Source: Mucilaginibacter celer
Lineage (GTDB): Bacteria > Bacteroidota > Bacteroidia > Sphingobacteriales > Sphingobacteriaceae
DNA length: 64,000 nucleotides
Direction of reading: 5' to 3'
Assembly: GCF_003576455.2 (NCBI RefSeq)
Contig: NZ_CP032869.1
Coordinates: 4,774,001 to 4,838,000 of the forward strand
Made by a program: the position numbers and the translations under genes. The notes beneath the pieces were generated by a model. That model did not search any database, had not been told where the DNA came from, and saw only the letters and a list, made by a program, of their open reading frames with translations. This document shows, one piece after another, positions 16,795 to 25,373 of this stretch; within the stretch, counting starts at the first letter, position 1; the number at the start of each line of letters is the position of its first letter.

Positions 16795-17820
16795 ATGAAA
16801 AAACTGTTCTGCATTCTGATTGCTGTTATGTGTTTGTTTGCGTGTAAATCAAACACTTCATCGCCTAACGAAACCACGTCTGCATCCGATATCTCCTTAA
16901 CAACAATAAAAACAGGCGGCAATAAAATGATCAAAGTTGCCGGCAAATACAACGTGTGGACAAAGAAGGTAGGTGATGGCAAAATAAAAGTATTGCTATT
17001 GCATGGCGGCCCCGGTTTCTCGCACGATTACATGGAATGTTTTGAGGATTTTTTGCCGAAGGAAGGGATCGAATTTTATTATTACGATCAGTTAGGTTGC
17101 GGTAACTCGGATGCGCCTTCGGATTCTACACTGTGGAATATCCCCCGTTATGTAGAGGAAGTGGAAGAAGTGCGCAAAGGTTTGGGCCTGGATAATTTTT
17201 ACCTGTTCGGCCACTCCTGGGGAGGCATGCTGGCTATGGAGTACCTGCACAAATACCAATCGCATGTTAAAGGCGCCGTGCTTTCAAACATGACGGCCGG
17301 GGTAAAAGGCTACGTTACCTATGCTGCCGAACTTAAAAAGAAGTTTTTTACCCGAGGGGATATTACCGTATTCGATTCGTTAGACCGGCTGAAACAATAT
17401 GATTCGCCGCAATACAATGATTTGTTGATGAATAAGCTTTACACCCAGGTAATTTGCCGCCTGCCTATCCAAAACTGGCCCGAACCGCTTTGGCGCGCCT
17501 TTAAAAAAGCCAACCATACCATTTACATCCAAATGCAGGGTGTTGACGAGTTTCACGTAACCGGTAATTTTAAAGGCTGGGAGTTTTGGGATAAACTGCC
17601 GGATATTAAAGTACCAACGCTGGTGCTGGGCGGCATACATGATGAGATGAACCCGGAAGATATGAAAAGAGAAGGCCGGTTATTACCAAACAGCCGTACC
17701 TATTTATGCCCCAACGGCAGCCATATGAGCATGTATGATGATCAGCAAAATTATTTCAGCAACCTTATTAAATTTTTAAAAGATGTAGATGCCTGTACCT
17801 TTACGGCTGATAAAAAGTAA
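16795..17820 (+). CDS. Lipoprotein alpha/beta hydrolase, proline iminopeptidase-like (S33)
   Basis: A 341-aa alpha/beta hydrolase with a lipoprotein signal (LFAC, C17). HGGPG (70-74) is the oxyanion-hole motif of proline iminopeptidases, and S141 in GHSWGG is the nucleophile. The acid is probably the aspartate in GGIHDEM and the base the histidine in NGSHMSMY. The family releases N-terminal proline from peptides; here the protein would be anchored to the periplasmic side of the inner membrane or to the outer membrane. It is followed after 37 nt by a DUF2911 gene. Confidence 0.9.
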   Translation: MKKLFCILIAVMCLFACKSNTSSPNETTSASDISLTTIKTGGNKMIKVAGKYNVWTKKVGDGKIKVLLLHGGPGFSHDYMECFEDFLPKEGIEFYYYDQLGCGNSDAPSDSTLWNIPRYVEEVEEVRKGLGLDNFYLFGHSWGGMLAMEYLHKYQSHVKGAVLSNMTAGVKGYVTYAAELKKKFFTRGDITVFDSLDRLKQYDSPQYNDLLMNKLYTQVICRLPIQNWPEPLWRAFKKANHTIYIQMQGVDEFHVTGNFKGWEFWDKLPDIKVPTLVLGGIHDEMNPEDMKREGRLLPNSRTYLCPNGSHMSMYDDQQNYFSNLIKFLKDVDACTFTADKK

Positions 17821-17857
17821 AACCAATTATAATCCACCACTTATAAAACTCTCATTC

Positions 17858-18697
17858 ATGAAAAAGCTCTTTTCTGGCATTATTGCCATGATGATTTTCA
17901 CTGCGGTAAACACCTACGCGCAGTTAACGCCCCAGCCAAGCTCAACACAAAGCGTTGTGCAGGATTTTGGCCTCGGAAAAATCAGTCTTACTTACTCGCG
18001 CCCGGATGTGCGGGGGCGTAAAATATTTGGAGGGATGGAACCTTATGGCACCGTTTGGCGCACGGGCGCAAACTCGGCTACGGTAGTTAAATTTACTGAT
18101 GATGTAACTTTGGAAGGCAATAAGATTCCGGCGGGCCAGTATGGCCTGTTCAGTATTCCCGGCGAAAATGAGTGGACCATCATCATCAGCAAACAACCTA
18201 ACCAATGGGGCGCTTATCGCTACAAAGAAAGCGACGATTTTGTACGTTTTAAAGTAAAAACCGAACATCTGAGCGCACTAACAGAGACCATGACCCTTGC
18301 TTTCACCAACATCAAAGCAACCACCTGCGATTTGCAGATGATGTGGGAACATAGTGGTTTTACCGTTCATATAGCCACAGATATCGACGCCAAGGTGATG
18401 GCCCGGATCGATTCGGCGATGAATACCGATAAAAAGCCTTATTACGAGGCGCTGATCTATTATTACAATAATAATAAGGATATGGACAAAGCCCTCGCCT
18501 GGGCCACCGAGCTGGAAAAAGACAAAAACTTTCCGCCATTTGTACCCAAGCTTTGGAAAGCGCGTATCTTATTAAAAAAAGGAGATAAAGCAGCGGCCAT
18601 AACCACAGCCCAGGAAGGCGTAAAAATTGCTACCGATACCAAAACCGACGAGTACGTACGGCTAAACAATGAAGTAATTGCGCAGGCGAAGAAATGA
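17858..18697 (+). CDS. DUF2911 secreted protein with C-terminal TPR-like region
   Basis: A 279-aa exported protein (signal peptide 1-21, ending TYAQ). Residues 35-160 match DUF2911: SYSRP-type start (TYSRPDVRGRKIFGG), YGTVWRTGANSATVVKF, GLFSIPGENEWTIIISKQ. The last 90 residues form paired helices (YEALIYYYNNNKDMDKALAWATEL, KARILLKKGDKAAAITTAQEG), a short TPR-like region. The open frame extends upstream to 17789 inside the hydrolase gene, but the ATG at 17858 gives a proper signal peptide. It may be co-transcribed with the hydrolase. The function of DUF2911 is unknown. Confidence 0.88.
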   Translation: MKKLFSGIIAMMIFTAVNTYAQLTPQPSSTQSVVQDFGLGKISLTYSRPDVRGRKIFGGMEPYGTVWRTGANSATVVKFTDDVTLEGNKIPAGQYGLFSIPGENEWTIIISKQPNQWGAYRYKESDDFVRFKVKTEHLSALTETMTLAFTNIKATTCDLQMMWEHSGFTVHIATDIDAKVMARIDSAMNTDKKPYYEALIYYYNNNKDMDKALAWATELEKDKNFPPFVPKLWKARILLKKGDKAAAITTAQEGVKIATDTKTDEYVRLNNEVIAQAKK

Positions 18698-18724
18698 GAT
18701 AAGTTTTAATCTTATCTGCAAATA

Positions 18725-18761
18725 AAAAAATCCTTGCCAATAATAACGGCAAGGATTTTTT
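18725..18761. terminator. Bidirectional terminator between convergent genes
   Basis: ATCCTTGCC pairs with GGCAAGGAT across a 9-nt loop, with A6 before and T6 after, so it can end both the DUF2911 gene and the DUF2490 gene. Confidence 0.88.
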
Positions 18762-18779
18762 ATTTGTGGTTAAACGATA

Positions 18780-19502
18780 CTAAAACCTGGTATAAAAAGC
18801 TACCTGCGCAACATGGTTCACCACGTAAGCATCGGCTTGTTTAATATACTGGTTTAAATAACCGGCCTCGGCATCAAACGATTTACTGAAACGGTAACCT
18901 ACCGCTACATAAGCCCGGTTCTGATCAAAAAAGTGTCTGTTTACTTTGTTTTTGTTTTGCACGTTTACAAAAGCCTCGTTTTGCAGGGCGAGGAAGGTCC
19001 CTTTGGTAAACACGTCCGAATCCGGTTTCATAGGGATAATGGCACGGGCGAAATACCTGAAACGCTGGGCAAAGTAATGATCATTTTTGCCATCGTTGTT
19101 TCCTAAAAACCGTTGCTCCAAACGCAGGCGATGGGCCAGGCTGATATGCCTGCCAACTTTATGAGAGTAGGTGTACTGTTGCCAGATACGATGCTCCGGG
19201 CGAAAAGTTGTTTCGTTTACCGGGGTACGACCGTAGGTAGCTATGTAAGCATAACCCAATGCGCCCACTTTGTTTTTGGCGAAGTAATAGTTGGCCGAAG
19301 GGCGAAGCAAAATGTGTTTCAAATAGCTCACCTCATCGTGCGAGCGCAATTGCCCGTCGAACGAGTAGCCCCAGTGGTCAGACAGTTTCTGGCTATGAAA
19401 AATAGCCGCCCAACCCGAAAATTGATTGTCCTGAGCCAGCAGCCTTGCAGGTGCCGCGAGCAACAGTGCAACAAAAATTAATAGTTGTTTTTTTAATTGC
19501 AT
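18780..19502 (-). CDS. DUF2490 family outer-membrane protein
   Basis: A 240-aa protein with a signal peptide (about 1-24, ending LLAQ). The body matches DUF2490: WAAIFHSQKLSDHWGYSFDGQLR, LRPSANYYFAKN, EHRIWQQYTY, HRLRLEQRF and a C-terminal aromatic residue (YTRF) as in outer-membrane beta barrels. Alternating hydrophobic residues through the sequence suggest about ten to twelve strands. Function is unknown. It is followed by a terminator and preceded by an inverted repeat at 19553. Confidence 0.85.
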   Translation of the reverse strand: MQLKKQLLIFVALLLAAPARLLAQDNQFSGWAAIFHSQKLSDHWGYSFDGQLRSHDEVSYLKHILLRPSANYYFAKNKVGALGYAYIATYGRTPVNETTFRPEHRIWQQYTYSHKVGRHISLAHRLRLEQRFLGNNDGKNDHYFAQRFRYFARAIIPMKPDSDVFTKGTFLALQNEAFVNVQNKNKVNRHFFDQNRAYVAVGYRFSKSFDAEAGYLNQYIKQADAYVVNHVAQVAFYTRF

Positions 19503-19552
19503 GGATGTTATATATGTGTTATAAAGGTTAACATTTAAATAACGAAAAGCCT

Positions 19553-19678
19553 TGTCATTTCGACCAACGGGAGAAATCTTCTACACCATGCGATTAGCTA
19601 TGCATGGTCGGTTACAGGGCGTAGAAGATTTCTTTTCACGCCCCCTCTCGGCCACCACGCTGTTCGTCGAAATGACAA
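19553..19678. repeat. Dispersed inverted repeat, TTGTCATTTCGAC type
   Basis: The outer arms TTGTCATTTCGAC and GTCGAAATGACAA are exact complements; inner arms containing GAAATCTTCTAC and GTAGAAGATTTC pair as well. It fills most of the gap between two outer-membrane protein genes. Confidence 0.85.
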
Positions 19679-19687
19679 ATACGTTTC

Positions 19688-20713
19688 TTAATCCTTAAAC
19701 CTCACCAGGGTACGGCGTCCCAGATCAACCGTTACCCTAAAGGCTTCCTGGTTGCTGCTGTAGCCGGGTGTTTGGTGCAGGCTTAGTATAAACTGGCCCT
19801 TTACACGTTTGTATAAAAAGGGCGTATAAATAATATCAAGGCGATTATACGTTTTCTTTTCGAAAAACGCGTCGCCGTAAATAATGTGGCTGCCCTGGCC
19901 TTTGTAAAACTCATCAAACAAGGCAAAACGTTTCCAGCTTAAATAAGCGTTGGCCACAAAGCCGGCAGGTTTTTTAAAACCATCTACACCGCGTACCCGC
20001 TCGAACGACATCATGCCGCCAGCCTCAATAGATAACGAATCTAAAATAGTTTTATGACTGAGGTCTAACCCTAATCTGATCTGTCCGCCGCCGTTATCCT
20101 GGATATGGTCGTTAGGTAGCAGCACTTCGGCACCGGCGTCGTGCATCAGTAAAAAGTAATGGCTTACATAAAACGGCCCGGTAAGGCTTGGCCTGTATTT
20201 ACCCGAAAAGCCGAACAAAAACTGCTCGCGGTCGGTAACCGTTTGGCGGCTTACCCAATCTATCCAGGCAGTTTCGGTAAAGTGCGCGTTATGGAAACGG
20301 GTTAACAAACCTTCCACATTAGGGCGATAATAGCGTAAGGTATCATTCAATAAAGCCCGGGGATAATCATCCAGCAAACCCTCCCTCGGGAAAGCACCGG
20401 CGTTAAACAACCAGTTTTTACCGGTAAAGCTGTAATAAGCTACGGGGTTTACTTTTAAAAAGTAAGGTTTAGCGCCAAACTCATGGATACCGTTGGCACC
20501 TACAATAAAGTGGTTCAGGCTATCGAGGTTCAAACCCAGATCGAGCGTGGTACGCACGCCTGAGTAGGTGCGCGAGCGGGCCACAAAATCTTTATACTCG
20601 CGGTTATCCATAAACCCGAGGGCGTTAAAATGTATATCAAGGCTTCCCTGTGCAAGGGCTGCAGCGGTGGTAATTATTGAAAAGAAAACTAAAAGGTATA
20701 TCCGTTTAAACAT
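19688..20713 (-). CDS. Predicted outer-membrane beta-barrel protein, unknown function
   Basis: I do not recognise the family of this 341-aa protein. It has a signal peptide (about 1-21, ending ALAQ) and a series of amphipathic beta segments rich in aromatic residues (AYYSFTGKNWLFNAGAF, QIRLGLDLSHKTILD, RFALFDEFYKGQGSHIIYG), as in outer-membrane barrels; the last segment ends with an aspartate rather than the typical aromatic. It lies 10 nt downstream of the GT39 gene at 20724 and is probably in the same transcript, which hints at a surface-glycan context. A porin-like or structural role is possible. Confidence 0.7.
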   Translation of the reverse strand: MFKRIYLLVFFSIITTAAALAQGSLDIHFNALGFMDNREYKDFVARSRTYSGVRTTLDLGLNLDSLNHFIVGANGIHEFGAKPYFLKVNPVAYYSFTGKNWLFNAGAFPREGLLDDYPRALLNDTLRYYRPNVEGLLTRFHNAHFTETAWIDWVSRQTVTDREQFLFGFSGKYRPSLTGPFYVSHYFLLMHDAGAEVLLPNDHIQDNGGGQIRLGLDLSHKTILDSLSIEAGGMMSFERVRGVDGFKKPAGFVANAYLSWKRFALFDEFYKGQGSHIIYGDAFFEKKTYNRLDIIYTPFLYKRVKGQFILSLHQTPGYSSNQEAFRVTVDLGRRTLVRFKD

Positions 20714-20723
20714 TGCTATGGTA

Positions 20724-22448
20724 TTATTCTACTGTAATATTGATGATCTTATTGTTGCGGCCACCAACAAAAGGCTCGGTACGGATAGAGAAGATCAACT
20801 CGTACTTACCCGGTTGCTTTGGCGCGGTTACATTAAATTTGAAGTGACCGGTTTCGCCGGTTTTTAGTGAGATGTTGTTAAAAGTGCTATCGGCCTGCTG
20901 TAAGCTTACCTGATCTAACTTTTTAAAAACACAAGCTTCCAGAAACACCTTATGCTTAGCGTTTTGATTACTGAAGCTGATAGGGAAAGCGTATGGATTA
21001 GTGAACGACAGCTCAAAATCTTTACTCGCTCCCGGTGCCATTACTTCTTTATATGAGGGTACCTGGAAATCGATCTTCTGATAAGTGCGGATATCATCAA
21101 CCCAACCCATATACCATTTCCCGGCTCCTATTATTAACGAATCTGTAGTAAGCCCCTTCACCGGATACTCGGCACAAACCACATAAGCCCGTTTATGTTG
21201 AAGGCTATCTTCTATCGGCCAGATATCGTACTGCGTGCGGCGGTAGTAGCGCGCGTCGTAATCAAAGCCCTTGGTGGTATTGTTGTAAAAATTGTATTTG
21301 GATGGATTTTGGAAACCCTCGTTAAATATCACATAGTTATCCCCGGCTTTTTCGCGAATGAGTTTTGCCCATTCTTTGAAACCGAAGAAACTCCTTACTG
21401 CATCAACTTTTAACAAAGGCGGGAAAGCAATGATGATACATACACGCAAAATCACGATCATGGCCACGTTGATTATAGCCAGCCTGTTAAACCAGGCGGG
21501 TTTTACACCAGATTGGGTAAAACTGATGAGTACCATCATAGATAGCGGTACATAGGCAATCAGCGTCCAATGTAATTGAACCTCGCCTTTAAAGGAAGTG
21601 AGGAAAAAGAAGGCTAAAATGCCAATCGCATTTACCCTCAACGTACGGGTAAAAACATCCTGGCTTTTTGCCTTAAACCCTTTATAAAATAACAACCAGC
21701 CAATCAGCGGACCGGCCATCAGCAACTGCCCCAACGGATAGATGTAGGTATATTCAAAATTATAGCCCTCGGCCGAACGTTCGGAAAGGTGGTAACTTAA
21801 CGATGGGAAACCATGGTTAGCCTGCCAGATAATGTGCGGCGCATACAAAGCCAAAGCCAGTAACACGATGGCATAAAATGAACCACGTTTTAACAATTTG
21901 ATATTGGCCGCCAGTGTAAATATCAACAACAATATGCCATGGTACTTGCTGTAAAGTAAACAGGCTACTACCGCGCCAAGTATTATAGCCAGTTTAAAGC
22001 TATCTTTTTCTACATATTGCTGGTAGAAATAGAAGAATAACACCGTAAAAAACAGCAGCGGAGCATCGGGCGTGGTAGTGAAACCGTAAATATGGAACAC
22101 AAATATGCCCGATATCACCAAAATAAAATTAATGGCATCTACCCGGTAACGCTTCAGCATTACCCACATCAAATATAACGATGCCGTTGTGGTGATAACC
22201 GTAAATAGCCTTGCGCCAAACTCGTTATGCAGCAAACTATAACCTGCTTTAATATAAACGGCCACCATAGGCGGGTGATCATAATAGCCCCAATCTAAAA
22301 AACGGGAGTAAACCCAGTAGTAGGCCTCATCAGCGTGAATTTCGAGCGTAAAAGCCTGTACCGCGTTTAGCAATGCCCACAACAGCAAAAAGTAAATAAT
22401 GAACTTATTATGTTTTACCGCCGTGCTATTTAAAGAGGTATCCTGCAT
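20724..22448 (-). CDS. GT39-type membrane glycosyltransferase with C-terminal beta domain
   Basis: A 574-aa GT-C transferase. The first periplasmic loop has the acidic motif HADEAYYWVYSRFLDWGYYDHPPM (about 37-60), where DEAYYW and DHPP are the PMT/GT39 signatures; ten or more membrane helices follow up to residue 350. The last 110 residues after about 465 form a soluble all-beta region (DFELSFTNPYAFPISFSNQN, GHFKFNVTAPKQPGKYELIFSIRTEPFVGG), like an immunoglobulin-type domain; this is unusual for the family. The frame is open to 22493, but ATG 22448 is preferred because it removes a 15-residue hydrophobic extension of no clear use. The substrate is unknown. Confidence 0.85.
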   Translation of the reverse strand: MQDTSLNSTAVKHNKFIIYFLLLWALLNAVQAFTLEIHADEAYYWVYSRFLDWGYYDHPPMVAVYIKAGYSLLHNEFGARLFTVITTTASLYLMWVMLKRYRVDAINFILVISGIFVFHIYGFTTTPDAPLLFFTVLFFYFYQQYVEKDSFKLAIILGAVVACLLYSKYHGILLLIFTLAANIKLLKRGSFYAIVLLALALYAPHIIWQANHGFPSLSYHLSERSAEGYNFEYTYIYPLGQLLMAGPLIGWLLFYKGFKAKSQDVFTRTLRVNAIGILAFFFLTSFKGEVQLHWTLIAYVPLSMMVLISFTQSGVKPAWFNRLAIINVAMIVILRVCIIIAFPPLLKVDAVRSFFGFKEWAKLIREKAGDNYVIFNEGFQNPSKYNFYNNTTKGFDYDARYYRRTQYDIWPIEDSLQHKRAYVVCAEYPVKGLTTDSLIIGAGKWYMGWVDDIRTYQKIDFQVPSYKEVMAPGASKDFELSFTNPYAFPISFSNQNAKHKVFLEACVFKKLDQVSLQQADSTFNNISLKTGETGHFKFNVTAPKQPGKYELIFSIRTEPFVGGRNNKIINITVE

Positions 22449-22599
22449 TAAAATGGATGAGTAAATGAATGGGCAAAGGTATGATAAAAGCATTAAGGCT
22501 TAAAGCCCGGGCCTTGCCGATGTGATAATTTGACGAAATTATACCACAATCTTCATACTTTAGCAAGGCCCGCAAGGCCTTTACCACAATAATTACCCC

Positions 22600-23066
22600 A
22601 TGAAACAGGAATTTGAGGTTATCAAAAAACCACGCCAAATGCTGCTTAGCATTATTGACCCCTTAACAACCGAACAACTTAACCATATCCCCACAGGCTT
22701 CAACAATAACCTGATCTGGAACGTGACGCACCTCATTTCCGGTAGGGTATTCATTATACCCGTGCCGGGGTGCCTATTGTAGTTGAGGATAAATACTTTA
22801 CACCGTACAGGCCGGATACTAAGCCACAAGGTTTTGTTGATGCAGATGAGATAGCCAGGGTAAAAGAACTATTTATCTCTACCATCGATAAACTGGAAGA
22901 AGACTACAATGCCGGTATTTTCAATAACTATCAACCCATGACTACCCGTTACGGCGTTACCCTGAGCAATATTGAAGAAGCCATCCGTTTTATCGCATTC
23001 CACGAAGGATTGCATTTTGGATATATATGGGCGCTTAAGCGTGTTGTTTTGGAGGAAACGACATAA
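22600..23066 (+). pseudogene. Frameshifted DinB-family gene
   Basis: Two overlapping frames together make one DinB-like protein of about 155 residues. Frame one (22600-22782) encodes MKQEFEVIKKPRQMLLSIID and FNNNLIWNVTHLIS, the family's first helix and metal-binding His; frame two (22770-23066) gives VPIVVEDKYF through FHEGLHFGYIWALKR, the third helix with its HEGLH metal site. The natural reading would change frame near 22750-22765, where a single missing base after GTATTC would restore YTRAGVPIVVED. So the gene is either inactivated or carries a sequencing error. DinB proteins are four-helix metalloenzymes, often thiol transferases; the substrate here is unknown. Confidence 0.7.
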
Positions 23067-23117
23067 AGCTTGAAAACAAAAGGGGCGACATTGTTTAATT
23101 GCCGCCCAGTTTTGTTT

Positions 23118-24239
23118 TTATCTTATCGATTTATACTCGCCTAAATGCAATGGCTTAGTAAAAACTATCTGCCATAAATGATTTTTTCTTGAGCGGAATG
23201 AGGCCGCGCTGGCGCTCAGATAATAGCGCCACATGCGGTGGAAAGCTTCATCGTATTGGGCGCTGTCGCGTTGATCCCAGGTTTCGTCGAGGTTTCTGAG
23301 CCATTCCATACAGGTACGGTCGTAATGGGTACCGAAGTTGTGCCAATCTTCTAAAACAAACAAACCTTGCGATGCTGTTGTAAGTTGCGCCGCCGATGGC
23401 AGCATCCCATTCGGAAAAATATATTTATCTATCCATGGGTCGGTAATTTTAGTTGAGTAATTACCGCCGATGGTATGTTGCAGAAAAATACCGTCCTGTT
23501 TCAGGTTGCGGCTCACTACTTCGGCTAAAGTACGGTAATTGCGGTAGCCGATATGTTCGGTCATTGCTACGCAGGCCACGCGGTCAAACTCGTCGTTTAG
23601 GTCCCGGTAATCATGTACTCTTATTTCAACTGGCAGACCCTTACATTTCTCGCGGGCGTATGCGGCCTGCTCTTCAGAGATGGTTACGCCTACAACCGAT
23701 ACGCCGTATCTTTCGGCAGCAAATTGCGAAAGGCCTCCCCAGCCGCAGCCTAAGTCGAGCATTTTCATGCCGGGTTCCAGTTTTAGTTTGCGGCACACCA
23801 TATCCAGTTTCGCTTCCTGCGCCTCTTGTAAAGTATTTGCACCGTAACCCCAGTAGCCGCATGAATACTGCATGTATTTATCCAGCACCAGTTCGTAATG
23901 ATCATTACCGATGTCGTAGTGCCGCTTTACTACCTCTTTTGATCTGGATTTGGTTTGTTGATTAAGATATTTGGCTTTCAGGAAATATTTAAGTGTATTA
24001 AAATCGCGGGGTAGCATTTTATCCACCCGGTGATACTGCACCCTGAAAAAGAATTCATCCAGAGCTTCGCAATCCCACCAGCCTTCCATATATGCTTCAC
24101 CAAAACCTAATGATCCGCCGCCAAGCAACCTATCATACAGTTTTGGATTGTGCACCTGCGGATCCCATGGATTTGTACCATTCATGGTGATGCCGCCGGC
24201 CTTAAACATATTTTCAACAAGCTGTTTGGATGAACCCAT
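23118..24239 (-). CDS. cfa: Cyclopropane-fatty-acyl-phospholipid synthase family methyltransferase
   Basis: A 373-aa SAM-dependent enzyme that adds a methylene group across cis double bonds of membrane phospholipid acyl chains. Residues 30-100 form the lipid-binding N-terminal part (LYDRLLGGGSLGFGEAYMEGWWD). The SAM site is LDLGCGWGGLSQFAAERYG (about 163-181), followed by VTISEEQAAYA and the MTEHIG segment with the bicarbonate-binding glutamate. GIFLQHTIGG and the C-terminal RMWRYYLSASAASFRSRKNHLWQIVFTK complete the E. coli Cfa-like pattern, and length is near that enzyme's. It is monocistronic. A closely related mycolic-acid-type or other methyltransferase cannot be fully excluded. Confidence 0.93.
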   Translation of the reverse strand: MGSSKQLVENMFKAGGITMNGTNPWDPQVHNPKLYDRLLGGGSLGFGEAYMEGWWDCEALDEFFFRVQYHRVDKMLPRDFNTLKYFLKAKYLNQQTKSRSKEVVKRHYDIGNDHYELVLDKYMQYSCGYWGYGANTLQEAQEAKLDMVCRKLKLEPGMKMLDLGCGWGGLSQFAAERYGVSVVGVTISEEQAAYAREKCKGLPVEIRVHDYRDLNDEFDRVACVAMTEHIGYRNYRTLAEVVSRNLKQDGIFLQHTIGGNYSTKITDPWIDKYIFPNGMLPSAAQLTTASQGLFVLEDWHNFGTHYDRTCMEWLRNLDETWDQRDSAQYDEAFHRMWRYYLSASAASFRSRKNHLWQIVFTKPLHLGEYKSIR

Positions 24240-24307
24240 AGTTAAGTGGTGATAATTTGGGGCTAAATATACACAAAACTACTACCATCTGCCGCGGGTT
24301 TGACTAT

Positions 24308-24369
24308 CTGCCGCGGGTTTAGCGATAGCGTAACCCGTGGTACAAAACAGGTTAAGTCTCTGACTTAAC
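24308..24369 (+). repeat. REP unit A (RAYT-associated)
   Basis: CCGCGGGTT and AACCCGTGG form a hairpin around TAGCGATAGCG, followed by the perfect stem GTTAAGTC/GACTTAAC. The same composite unit, inverted, is at 24461-24524 and two more direct copies lie beyond the transposase gene. Confidence 0.85.
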
Positions 24370-24460
24370 CCTAACACAACTAACATATCATCTGACACGA
24401 GCTTAAATGTAGCATAACCTATGGCTGATAGTGGGGCAATCAAACTTAGCGTTGCTTTGT

Positions 24461-24524
24461 GACTTAAGTCAGAGACTTAAGTGATTTGATACCACGGGTT
24501 ACGCTATCGCTAAACCCGCGGCAG
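24461..24524 (-). repeat. REP unit B (RAYT-associated)
   Basis: Inverted relative to unit A: GACTTAAGTC AGAGACTTAA then the CCACGGGTT/AACCCGCGG hairpin around ACGCTATCGCT, ending GGCAG. Confidence 0.85.
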
Positions 24525-24561
24525 ATTGTCGTATAAATTCATTTAGTTTATAAAAAAATCA

Positions 24562-25110
24562 CTAACACATCAACTCTACATCAATCAACCCTTTATCCCC
24601 GGCATAATCCCTCGCACTACTGTAAAGAAAATCTTCCGGCCTATCCACCCAGCCAGCAACCACGGGATTATTATGCAAATAATCCAACTTTTGATCAATC
24701 ATTTTATCACCAAACAATTCGATAGGGTGACTACCAACCTGCCAAAACTGGTAATTTTCATTAGCGGGATTCTTTGCGCCAGCTCGTTCAAAATGCCAAA
24801 GCATCCATGCCGCCCTGCTTTCCCGCACATTGTCCGCTATAGCTTGCAATATTGTTCGTGCCGTGTACTTTTTGATATCCCTTAAAATATCCTGCATGGG
24901 TTTATCTGTTGTGCCGATAATTAAATGAACGTGGTTGCTCATAATTACCCAGGCATATAGTTTTAGTCCTTTGTTTTTGATGCAGTACTTCAGGCTATCT
25001 ACGATAATGTCTTTGTATTCTCTTCTGGTAAAAACATCTATCCAGTTTACAATAGTGAAGGTTACAAAGTAGGGAAACTCCTGGTTATGAAATTTGTAGT
25101 TGCGGCTCAT
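24562..25110 (-). CDS. REP-associated tyrosine transposase (RAYT, IS200-like Y1)
   Basis: A 182-aa single-domain HUH nuclease. The metal-binding pair is H60 and H62 in MSNHVHLIIG; the nucleophilic tyrosine is probably Y144 in KLDYLHNNPVVAGWV, and PEDFLYSSARDY follows as in RAYT proteins. There is no TnpB partner and no typical insertion-sequence ends. Instead four copies of one palindromic unit flank it, two on each side, which is the hallmark of a domesticated REP-associated transposase (a REPtron). It is close downstream of recA on the same strand but separated from it by a terminator and REP units, so not an operon. The codon use looks native. Confidence 0.88.
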   Translation of the reverse strand: MSRNYKFHNQEFPYFVTFTIVNWIDVFTRREYKDIIVDSLKYCIKNKGLKLYAWVIMSNHVHLIIGTTDKPMQDILRDIKKYTARTILQAIADNVRESRAAWMLWHFERAGAKNPANENYQFWQVGSHPIELFGDKMIDQKLDYLHNNPVVAGWVDRPEDFLYSSARDYAGDKGLIDVELMC

Positions 25111-25131
25111 CGGGTTTAGGTTTATTGGGGA

Positions 25132-25196
25132 TTTAAGTCTGAGACTTAAATTGTTTTATACCACGGGCTACGCTGCGCTAACCCCACGGCAGATTG
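25132..25196 (-). repeat. REP unit C (RAYT-associated)
   Basis: TTTAAGTC/GACTTAAA stem, then a slightly degenerate CCACGGGCT/AACCCCACGG hairpin around ACGCTGCGCT. It begins 21 nt upstream of the transposase start codon. Confidence 0.82.
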
Positions 25197-25231
25197 CTTT
25201 TATGATTTCGGTTTACCGGTTTAGTTTTGGG

Positions 25232-25297
25232 GGTTAAGTCAGAGACTTAACCTGTTTTATACCACGGGTTACGCTGCGCTAAACCCGCGGCAGATTG
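25232..25297 (-). repeat. REP unit D (RAYT-associated)
   Basis: GGTTAAGTC/GACTTAACC stem, then a near-perfect CCACGGGTT/AACCCGCGG hairpin around ACGCTGCGCTA; same orientation as unit C. Confidence 0.85.
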
Positions 25298-25303
25298 TTT
25301 TAT

Positions 25304-25336
25304 AAAAAAAGCTTTCCTTGCGGAAAGCTTTTTTGT
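25304..25336 (-). terminator. recA terminator
   Basis: AAAAAAAGCTTTCC pairs with GGAAAGCTTTTTT across a TTGC loop. Lies 38 nt after the recA stop. Confidence 0.88.
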
Positions 25337-25373
25337 ACTTATTTAAATCACTTTAGAATTGGTTCATTACTTA

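Larger units (their letters stand above)
24240..24561. other. 322-bp intergenic region holding REP units downstream of the RAYT gene
   Basis: It contains two inverted REP units at 24308-24369 and 24461-24524, plus a partial unit (CTGCCGCGGGTTTG) at 24289-24302. The space between the units has no open frame of note. Confidence 0.7.

Noticed and set aside
22449..22493. N-terminal extension of the second GT39 enzyme
   Set aside because: It adds a short hydrophobic stretch before a polar segment and first membrane helix; ATG 22448 fits better.
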